The position numbers were made by a program, and so were the translations under genes. A stretch of DNA of 64,000 bases from Chromobotia macracanthus (taxonomy: Eukaryota; Chordata; Actinopteri; Cypriniformes; Botiidae), in assembly GCA_036877525.1 (NCBI GenBank), contig JAZGTH010000087.1, positions 5,154,001 through 5,218,000 of the forward strand. Reading direction: 5' to 3'. The notes beneath the pieces were generated by a model. It was given only the letters and a program-made list of their open reading frames with translations, was not told the DNA's origin and did no database searches. This document shows positions 11,079 through 23,000 of the stretch, piece after piece. How positions within the stretch are numbered: the first letter of the stretch is position 1; each line of letters opens with the position of its first letter.

Positions 11079-14000
11079 CTTAAGCAAGAATGAAAACAAA
11101 ATATAAATGTGGATATCTTTAGCTGCCCATGCAAATAACTGCTTTAACTTACATCAAATGTGGCAGTAGAAAACCTTGTTTAGAAAAAAAACAGGTCTCA
11201 CCTCCTCTTTCGTCTTTTTAGAAAGTACCCTCAGCCAGTCTCCAATCATGCTTAAAACTGCAGCAAAGTAAGCCAGTCCAACCAGGATCCAGAACCAAAC
11301 CAGTGGTCTGTACCATTTACGGTACTCTATTCGTCTGTTTCCCCCTGAAAGAGACAGTGACACTACAATTGTAAAGTCTGTAACATTTGATTGTCTTTTA
11401 AACTTACAAGCACACTTTTTTAGAACAGCATTGAGGCCAGTTCAGTTTGTCCTTACAGTTCCTGCTGTTTAAAAACACAAAGGCATCAAAAAGACAATTT
11501 ATATGAACTATGTTTTATTTGAGCAGTAAATCTGTAATAGAATTGTATAATTATAATAATAATTATAAATATAATAATTCTGTCAGGGTCACGGGAAACA
11601 AACCCAGTCGCAGACAGCGTTATGTAAAAAGTCTTTATTTATAAAATAAACAAAACAATAACCAACGAGGGGGCAAAATGAATAACAAAACCTGCTTAAA
11701 AAGAACTTAAAAAACTCTCCACAAAGCCGGAGCCAAGATGCGCGACCGGAGAGCACATGGCGAATGTAAACAAAATAGAGGCCATGTGCTTCCACAGAAA
11801 ACAAGGATCCCGAGCATAAGTTTAGATCCCGACTCCCAGAAACAAGAACCAAGACAAGGATGAGTCAGGATCCAAACAACATGCTCTGACATAGAACACA
11901 GGGGATGTCAGGATCCTGGCAAGATAATCAAGAAAAACTCAGAACAGGAAGCCAGGATCCTGACAAATTCTTTAATCCTTCCATACTGCCTACCAGAGCA
12001 TTACATTTACATTTATGCATTTGGCAGACGCTTTTATCCAAAGCGACTTGAGTACATTTAAGTTATACAGTTTCTTAGTACTTCGGCTCCTCCTTCGGCT
12101 ACAGGAACACCAAGCAAACCATTAAAACTGGCCCTTGACAGGGAATAAATGTTAAATAAACATTTTAAATAAGCTCAAATCATGTAAGCATCAATGTTAT
12201 TATCTCATTTATTCTTTTATATCTTGTTTCTAAAACTCTTCCTGCACACCAGCAATATTTTTTCTGTCTGTGATACTATCTAATTTGATCATTTGTTTAG
12301 TAAAGTTGATAGTTTATATCCTTTTACTTTTATATAGTTTTTATCTGTAGTTTATATCCGTTAATTTTATATTTAGTTTTAGTTTATATCCGTTTATGTA
12401 CTTTACTACAATAATCAAGACGCTAAAACAAATCCTGCACCATTTAGGCTACAGACAGATAATATAGCTCTTTTTTGTATGTTTGTTATCTGTTTCTGTG
12501 TTTATGTATTTGTTTATGTATTTACTATTGTCTTTGTTAGGATTATTATTAGGGCCCAAGAACTGAACGTGCGAAGGGCCCTATTGTTGTCCTTAGGATT
12601 ATTATTATTTTTATTGCATGCACATACATGCACGCACCTGTATGTAACGTGGTACATTTCGGTCATGTTGACCTGAACAACTTAAGTGCTGACACCCCTT
12701 AGCTCCGCCCAACAGGAATTTGGCCATTTTGGATTTTCTAAAAAGTGCATGCCATGAACCTTTAAATATTTCTCCTAGGGATTTCATGTGACTGTCACGA
12801 AACTTGGTGAGCATCATGCCAAGACACTGAAACTCAAAATGGGATTTTTGATATCTTTGATATCTTGGTACAATTATGGTGAAAAATAAGAAACAGGAAG
12901 TCTTTAATATCTACAGTATGCATTGACTGATTTACATCAATCTTGGAAAATATGTTTGGTGTGGCAGGCCGATTAAATTGATATGACTACTGTCACAGTC
13001 ATAGCAGCATCAACTGGCAACATTTTGGATTGTATGTGTATTTTTGTCAATTCCGTTTTTTTAAATAATCCTCCTAAGGAGTTTTATGGGATTGTTACTA
13101 AATTTGGCAAATAGTGTCAAAACATTGATGAGGTTAAGTTGCAAAGGTATTTTTTAATATTTTGGTTAGTATTACCATGACAATGCAATAAATTATTAGA
13201 AATAAATGGAAACAGGAAGTAGCTTATATGTGTGAATTGAGCGATTTCATTCAAATTTGATCTGTACGTTTGGTCCCAGGGACTAATGACATAGAGATGG
13301 CTATTGTTAGTCACAGGCAGCACCACTAACCAGCAGCAGGAAGTGTGTCACTTACAACAGACTTACTTAAAACATACTTTGAAATAGTGAAATGTATGTG
13401 ACAACCATGCATCGTTCCCCAAGAAGCACCAAGTGGTGATGGCGGTGCTTGCAGCTATATATACTTTTTTTTTGAGGAGACCAAAAGTTTTCAGACATGT
13501 GATGTTTAGCAGTCTGGGAATGATAAAAGAGGTGAAAATCTTACAAAAAAAAATAAAACGATAGAAGCAATCATTCAATACACCCTTGCCTATCAATGCT
13601 TTAAAAACTAAAGAAATGAAACTATAAATTCAAGTGTTTACATACCTGCAACATAATCCCCGATGCCAACAGTAGTAAGGGTGATAACCACAAAATAAAT
13701 TGACTCTAGCCCAGTCCATCCTTCAATGTGCTTGAAAATGATGGCTGGTATGGTGACAAAGAGAATGCAACCGGCCAGGATAAAGAGCAATGTAGAGGCT
13801 ACTCGGATCTTGGTCTGGCTTATCTGATTGTGTTTGCGCTGCAGGAAATACAGCAACATGATACGAGAGCCATTAATCACGCACACAGCTAGAAATCGCT
13901 GCTAGCAGCCGTCATATACAGCATTAAAAGACATTTAGTGACTTGGTGGAGGTGGCATGTGTTCATTATCTTTCTGAAGAGCCTAATGATGATCTGAAGG

Positions 14001-17000
14001 TGACTGATTAGCTCTTATAAAGGTATGATCTCTGCCCTTACTACAGAAGCCACAGCAAGTTGGATCCTGCTGGTTACAAAACCCAAAGTTTTCTGTTTGT
14101 TTACTATACTGTGCAGGGTCTAACCAATCTATCACAACCCAATGCTGCAAGATCTCTCCTTAATGCAAGCAATAGAAAGGAATGACCTTGCAAAAGGTCC
14201 CAAAAGTCTGCTGCAAGATTGTGAAATGGACTAGGAAAATTGTGTTTACTATAATCTTCTTGAATGTGTGCTATAATTTGATCTGATAATTCCTTTAGTC
14301 AAACGGATGCTAAAACAGCACAGAAAGCACATGTAAAAAACATTAACAGTTGACACAACTATGCTCTTCTCTCTATGATGTCAAGGGTTTTCTGTATTTG
14401 TAGTAAATCAAGAAATTATCATATTAATTGCTAAGAAACCTTTGTGCCATTTGTGCCTTTGTGTCAAATGTCTATGTGCCATGTTTAATTGGACATAAAT
14501 GAAATAAAGGCTGTGAGTTCAATGAATTGTACTATTACATATTTCGGTGTTAATCATTCAGCCAATGCAACATAAACAATGTCTTTCAAAAATCTTTTCA
14601 GGTGACAATAGTCTTAGAACACCTTAGGACAGTACAACTTACTGAATTAAATGTCTATCCTAAGGTCTATTAGCATAAAAAGAAGTTCACTTACCCTAAA
14701 CAACATCTCCACTTTTGCAATGCTCTTCACAAAAATAGTCCCCAGTTGATCACCAACACCAGCCAGCAAAAAACCGAAAAGTGGGATGCCAAATATCGCA
14801 TAGAGGATACAAAAAATCTTACCACCCTCTGTGCTTGGAGCAATGTTGCCATACCCTTAAAAAGACAAGAGACTGATAATGATAATTGTTCTTCTAAAAA
14901 TTTAAAGTTAATATATATGCTGTATTAAGAATGTATTCCAAAGGAAACTTTTTATAAAACTGACCACCATCTATTACAATGCTGTAATCTTATTTAAATT
15001 TTAACTTGTTATTGTATAAATCATATCTGATGAAGTATTTGTTTGTTATATGTGTTGATGCATTATTAGTATTATTTCTTATTTTGGATGCTGTTAAATG
15101 TAATTTATCTCTATTATTTTGACTTCTGTATTACTTTGAAAGTGATAAAGTTAAAAAAAGATTCCAATGAAAGTAATTTAAATCTGCAACCCATAACTTC
15201 TCTGTTTGAAACACAGAATTTGAACAGTTGTTTGCAGTTATTTTCTTAACATGGACAAGTTTACATTCTAAGCAGATGCCTAATAGATATCTAGCAAATA
15301 TTCACAAAATTGTTTGCTTTGGTATTGATTGAACAACATTTCTCAAAATTGCTTACTGCACCTTTAACGTGGATGACAGGTTTAAATCATAAGAAGCTGC
15401 TATAAGAATAATCTACAAACTCTCCACCATCCTCAGCATCCACAAACAATATAAAAGTCGGGTCTTCCTCTGTTATGGACGTGACAACCACATAGACAAA
15501 TTAAGGCAAACTCAAAAACTTTATTAGCACTGATGAATCTTTGTTAGTGTTAGTTAATGCAAATATAATTGTTTATTGTCAATTTAGGTTAATTAATTCT
15601 GCATTAACTTATTAAAATGTAATAGTATAATTAACTGAGATTAATAAATGGTGTATTAATGTAATAAATGCTGTAAGTATTGTTAACTGTTAGTTCATGT
15701 TAACTGAGGTAGTTTACTAATGTTCACAAATGGAAACGTAATTGTAAAATGTTGTCTTTTTTTCAAATATACAAGTTTTTCTGTATAATAGGAAAACAAT
15801 TCATAAGGTCCCCGTGGATCAAAATGTGTCTACTGAGAACATGTTTTGCCATTAAAGTGTAAAAACAAATATTGTTTATGTCCTTGTCCATTGCCTGTTG
15901 GATGGCTGGGCCAATAAGAAATGGCACTGAGAGTCCCGTCAGCTTCTTTGTGTAATCAATCACAGGCACTGGCAGGTAACAAAGTGAGCAGCTTATGGAC
16001 TCAAATGAATTACACCAGACCTCCAATAAAATGCTCAGTAAGAAGGCAAGTGGTAAAATATTGCCTCCTTTTGTATTCTTGACTTTGTGTTTTTATACAA
16101 TGCATCTACATTTTGATGCATTGCAATATACAGCTTTATTTTTTGCTATTCCTTTTTTCAAATTCAAACTTACAAATCCTAGCAAGAATGTTCACAAGAA
16201 AAAATTAACTATTTGCCCAGAAAACATTACTAGATTTTTTTGGTTTGACAACCTGAAGAAAGACCCATTTCACACACAATCTATAAATAGGTCTGAGAAA
16301 AAGGATTTGATTGATTGGTTGTTAAAGGGTCTGGCGTATTGATTACAAGTGTGACTATAAATTTATGACACAAATAAATGCCTTGTATTTGGCTTGAGCA
16401 TATTACTGGAGAAGTGTTTCGTTGAATAGTGTTGAATAGTTGAAGTGTGTGTGTATATTACTCAGATATATTTTGAGATGTAATAAGTTACCTATTGTAG
16501 TGATCACTGTTCCAGCAAAGAAGAAAGAACTTCCGAGATCCCAGTGACTGGAGTTGTATGACGTGTCTCCAATAGGACTCACCCCAGCGTTTACTGCATC
16601 TACAGAATGCTGGAAAGAGACAACAGAAGAAGCATTTTAGGATATTGCGTGAGCAATGATAAGTGATGATTAACCAGACTTAAGACCTAATCCTGCGTGT
16701 TATTGAAAAGAGAATGCTTGATAACACTTTTTAGGAATTTTTAGGAACACAATTTTAGGAAATCCATTACTTTCAACCAGCATAACAAAAATGTTATGGA
16801 AAAAATCACCTTTAATATTTGTTATAATGTTTAAATTTGTATGCATGGTGAGTACCAGTAAGCACAGGGATTCCCCAAACAATTAGACACATGGACACAT
16901 AAGAATGTTGCCAAAGCACAAGAAATCACTTCACATGTAACATGCAACTTTGTATTTCAAACACAGATGATGATAGACAAGTTTTGCAGCTCTGTAATAA

Positions 17001-20000
17001 CACTCGTTTTTGTGAAGTGATCTTAAAGATCAGTTTATTGTGCATTACTGTTTTTAAATTCAAACATCCTGCAGGGAAGTTATGATCCAAATGAGTTGTC
17101 TATAATTAATGTGCTTTTGATCATCAAATGTATCATTAACGGAGGAAAAGAGAGGAGGCAGATCAGAGACAGGTCACTCGGCCCTACAGGAAGCCAGAAG
17201 AGCAGATGGAAGTCCTATACTGGATCAACAGGAAGCAGCTCAGGTGTGAGAAATGAACGTGTGGGTAGCTGAAGGGCAGGTCCACAAGGGCAAATTCAGA
17301 GTCTAGACAAGATGCCTAAACCAAAGTTTAAGTCAAGTACGGCCATGCCAGCAGAACTTCACATAGCAGGAATGAACTAAAGCAACAGTTGCTCTGCACA
17401 GAATTATAATTTTGATTACTAAATAATAGTAAATTGTTATTTTTAGCAAATAAATATTTTTTAGTTTTAGCTATGAATTGTCGTAGCTATAAGCTATGAC
17501 AATTCAAATTCTGCTGTCAAACAAAAGAATAGTGTGAAACATTACAAGTTTTATATATTTTTAACCATACTTCAGTCAGCTGTGACAGACATCCACAACT
17601 TTTACAATTCACTTGCAATTTTAACAAAACTCATCTTTATGAACCAAGATATATTACCCAGATAATATATTTAAACATTAGCATTTAAACATCGACTGTT
17701 TAAATTTAACCACAGAATTTAGCATTATGATTAACCAAGTTTCGTATGAAATTATTGTAACAATTAATTTATAAATTAAGTTACAGCTATTGAAAAATAT
17801 TGTGGAAACAATAAGACTTACATTTGAAATAAGAGCTACATTTCAACTCTGTATCTTACAAATCAATGCATAAAATTCAGCCTGAAATTCTTTAGCATAA
17901 AAATAGAAATCTCTGTCATCTGGGTTAATGTTTTTGTAAAGGTTTCTGTCCTGTACTGTCATAGGCGGCTTGTGTGTATAGAAGTTCTGTACATTGTTTG
18001 CAATGAGGCAATAAACAACATTTGGTTATGGTACTTAAGAGAGTAGTTTAGTTAGAATGTCATTTGACACTAAGGACATTTCTTTTCATTGTCTTTAATT
18101 TATTTTCTGTTAGTCAATGTTCAGGGGTAAAGTTGCATTTTTGATTTTTGATTAAAAAATTCCAAACAAATAAAAGACATTCTATTTATGTCTACATTTC
18201 CTTCTTTCCGTAATATTCATATTTACAATCTATTGCATTGAAAAATATTTTTAAAAAATATGAAAAAATATATAAAATAAAAGTAGACTCATACTCAAAA
18301 AAATCCATTGTAAATATTAGTTATGATCTACAAGAAGTGTGTAGTAGTATTTGTTTCTACAAAAACACTGTCCTTTGCCTGTATTTTCTTATTTTTCATT
18401 GTTTTGGAGAGCCCAGAACGTTTCTTTGGCCAATGAGTATGTGCTGGCCAGACAATAACGATGAACAGATGAGAAGCGGGGGCGTGCGCTTCGGGCAGTG
18501 CCTTGCCCGGGAGCAGGGGCCAGGTTTAAATGTTGTGTTTACAAAGAGTAACTAATTATCCTGTGATAGAAGGTGTTGAAGATACTGACTTGAGAGTCAT
18601 GAGAGCAGTACTTTTCTTAGCTAAGATTCTGTTCCACACCCAATTAATCAGCTGATCATATCATCTCAACAATCATGCAATATTTATAGTCCTAGACATG
18701 TGACAAATAGGAATAAGTAATTGTGTAAAGGTAATAGAACTTTTATATTCCTGTAATCACAGGCACAGATAGAGCATAGAAATTTTAACACTTTGTGAAG
18801 TGCTCCGTCTGGTCTACAGCTCTAGAAGTTGTCTTGGCATATCTTCAGTTTCTTCACCTCCAGTTACATCATTGCCAGACAGCAGTACATATGCACGGCT
18901 CGCAGTTTCCATGGTTGTGAAAGCAAAAGCAAAAGCTTGCTCTTAGCTAATCCCAGCTCCACAAGCCTAAATCATCACTTCAACTCTCAGTTCAAACAAC
19001 AGCAGAAGCTGCAGCTGCATTATTAGCATTTCTCAAACTCTTCTGGAGACAGTCAGACTAGGCTGTTTTGTACTAGTGCTTTGTTACACTGCTTTTAAAT
19101 GCTTTGGGTTTTAGATTAAATTATGGTTTTAGGATATCAATTAAATTATGGGTTCCAGCCCTGTGAACCCCCCCTCCACAAACACACACCCAATGGGTGC
19201 CCTTTATGTTTTCCCCTGCCCATCCTTTTGATGGAGCCTCATTATTGTAAAAAGATGCAACAGATGCATTTAAGACTTTATTTCTTAACTGCGGTCAATT
19301 ATCACCACTTTAGAGATGCTTCTGTTGCTTTTAATTTCTGTCAGTTCTGGTTTCAGCTTTCAAGGATGTCCTAAAGGAAGATGGCATTTTTGCTGTTTTT
19401 ACCAGTACCAAACCCACACAAACAAGGACTGCAGCACTAGTACTGTAATATAGACATTGACAACTCCCCATAGAAAGGAATCATCAATTTGTCTTTACTA
19501 CCTTAGTTATTTCTCCTGCTGTCTCTCTCCTATACAGCACTGAGATTATATTATTAGAAGATTAGGTTATTAGCAAATTAAGAATTTTGTTTAAACCTCT
19601 TGCTTTACAAATTGCTCAGAGAGAAATATGTATTGCAATCAAATTTCAGAAAATGTAATATGAATACAAGTATTTCTTAGCAAATTGTTTAAAGACTAAA
19701 CTGTTTTATATAATTTGTTCAGAATATTGTTTCATTGTTTCATCTCTCTAGCAGGAGAAACTTCTGAGACAAACTGACAACATAATGAAACTGTTGTGTT
19801 GAATAATAACACTTGAGATAAAAATATTCATTGCTATTGTATCTGCCACAGATGTTGTTCTGGAAGCTTCGGTGATCATACCCATAGTATCTCCGGCCAC
19901 AGCAGACATTTATGGCCAACCATTGCTATAATTTTCCTCTCATAGCTCCTCATTACTGTATTTCCAAGAATTTAGAAACTTTTGGACATTTTATGACAAC

Positions 20001-23000
20001 TACCTCCTGCTCAAAGGAGATTTCCCAGATTGGAAATTGATCTGCTACCCAATGAACAATTCCTTTTTTAACTATTTCCATCAATATTTGATTGATAATA
20101 AATTTTTCTCTGATTCCGATCACCATCCTTGTAAAGATTTTTTCACACTATTCTGAAATAATATCTAGCAGGTCACGGCATGTTGGCATCTTTGTCTTTT
20201 TATGAGAAGCTGAGCATTGGTCCCTTAAAACTTTCAGCCATGAGCAGTACCTGACCCTTGTAAACCTGACTATATAGAGATTACACGGACCAGAACATCT
20301 ACACCTTTCCTGCAATGTAATTCTGGATTTTACAGAAATATCTCCATGATTTCCGGAGAAATCTGATCAAGGACACACTTCTGCAAAGAGATGACCCTCA
20401 CTTTAAATTGACAGAGATCAAACTGTTAAGGACTGTTTCAGATAACGAGGGTGTAACTAAGTTAAAACAACAGTTCTTCCAAAAAATAAAATTTGTTTGT
20501 CAGTTACTTAGCCTAATGATGTTGCAAAGTAATTGTATGGAAAAAGCAGCATGGACATTCTTTAAAATGTTTTCTTTAATGAGAAAGTCTAATGTGGTAA
20601 ATAATGAGTGATTCATTTTTGATGAACTATTCCTTTAATACAATTACTTCAACAGTATACTTGCACCAAACATTTACTTTCTATATATGAGAAATGTCTG
20701 TCTAAAAGTACTGTAAATAAGCTTTTCAGGATAAATCGTGTTTACAAAAGTATATTACTAAGATTTTATTACATTTTAGAGATTGAAGGGATGCAGGGTT
20801 TGCAAAGATTTCTCCATAAATCTTCATTATTTTCCTGCTGACAGCATTTCTTAAAGGTCCCGTTAATGAACAATAGTCTTGTAAATGAGAAATGCTTATA
20901 ACCAGAATGAGTCTTATACATTGCAACAACACTACAAAACAAATTTTTGCTGTCAAGGTCTCTGTTCAACAAATACTGTTATTATGTGTGCTCTAACTTA
21001 ATTCACATTTATTGTAAGCTTAAGCACCCCTGGTACAGGGCACAAAAAGATGGTGCATATATCAAACATACATGCATGCACCTGTACAAAACTTGGTACA
21101 TGTATCGGTAATGTTGTCCGAACAACTTCTGCACTAACACCCCTTAACTCCACCAAACAGGACGTCATCCATTTTGAATTTTCTGAAAAGTGCATACCAT
21201 AATACTCCTCCGAGGGTTTTTTTTTTGTGATTGTCACCAAATGTGGTGAATATCATGCCAAGACATTGCAAAAGCTTAGACATGGGCGTGGTAGGGGGGC
21301 TCTGTAGCATCCCCTTTTAAGTAAAGTGATGGGGTTAGTTTTGCCTATGGTCACCAAAATTGTTATATATATATTCATCAAACCAGACAACTTTCAATAC
21401 GACATTCATTAGCTCTGCCCAACAGGAAGTCAGCCATTTTGGATTTTTTTGCCAATTCCAGGATCTGAATTTAAAAAACTCTGATTGTCACCAGATTAAT
21501 GGCAATAAACGGAAACAGGAAGTGACGGCACATATCTGTTGTGTGAATTGAGGGATTTCGTTCAAATGAGAGCTGTATGTTTGGTCCTAGGGACTGGTGA
21601 CAAAGAGGTGGCTATTGTCAGTCATAGTGCCATAACTGGCAAAAGAAAATATATCACTTAAAACAGCATTTAAAAGTCCCTTTCAAGTCCCAGAAGAAAA
21701 AAAAGAAGAGATATTAAATATGCTAAACTGTGAACAGAATGTTGATATCTCAAACGGTGTTACCATGGTGAGGCAATCAATCTATGGCAATAAATGGAAC
21801 AGGAAGTGTCTTGTATCTTAATTGAGTGATTTACATCAAACTTGGGAAATATGTTTGGTGTTGTGAGCTGATCACAATGATGTGGCTACTGTAAGTCAGT
21901 TATAGCTCCACCAACAGGCAGCCGGACATATCACTTCCAACAGACTTTTAAATAGTTCTGAATTATTTTTTGAGTTAAATGCATGTGACAACCATGCATC
22001 GTTTTCTGAGAAGAAGCAGGTGGCAATGACACAATTGTGCTTGGGCCCATCATCGCTGCTTGCAGCTATATTTTCCGTCTGTTGCTCTTTTTAGCATTTC
22101 CAACCACTATTTAGCACAAACCCACTCTATATATTCCAGACATATTCCAGACAAATCAATAAAGCTCTATTGTTATATTAGATGAGGTCTCACTAGGGTC
22201 AGAGCCAAAGCTCTACCACAGGCAAGCAATAGTTTTACCTTGATGAGCTCTTCCAACTCATTGGGGGTCACACAGGGATGTTTCTGCAGGAAGGCAGCTT
22301 TCTTCAAGGTGATGGTATCTTTTTGGTTGCTCTCAAAAGGTTGCTCCAGTGCTCTGAAGACCAGACCCCCAGCAACCAGATATGCAACCACCACCACAAA
22401 CACTGCTAGGACAGTCTTCCACTTCATGACCGTGAGCAGGGCTGAGCCATCCGCAACCGCTTCCATGCTGGCTACCATACTTGCAGGTCGTGAGACAGAA
22501 AGGCGAGGTAATGAGCACCCCATAGGGTTCTGCATGGTGGCCACACTGGCCTGCACCAAGCTGGACTGCAACATTCCTGGCTGAACCTTCTTTGGGGGAA
22601 TCAGATTGGTCTGCACTGGCACTATTGACAAGAGAAAAGACACAACATTCTTGACACCAATATATCATGTTATACAGTAAACATCATTTGCTGCATCATA
22701 TGTGAAAAATGGCTTAAAATTACCACATTAAAGACATACTTAGTCTTAGTCTTCTCAAGTGTCACAAAGCCAAAAAGTTAAAAAAAGCCTATTGACAGAA
22801 TCAAAATGTATCAGAATGGTACATTTCAAAGATATTTCAAAGCTAATTTATCAATTAAAAGATAATTTATCCTTTTATCTTCTGCTGGTAAAATTTTGTA
22901 CTTTTTTTGTTTGTTCTTTTTCTTCCTGTTGGAGGCTGCAGAAGACTAGAAATAAATGTAACCACATTACGTGAGTGAGCATATAGTCTTTCACAGGTAA

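Noticed and set aside
10549..11134. Open frames overlapping the kcnk10 last exon in other frames
   Set aside because: Shadows of the real channel tail frame.
16610..22238. Missing kcnk10 exon between exons 2 and 3
   Set aside because: Phase and protein sequence are continuous between exons 2 and 3, so no extra coding exon is needed.
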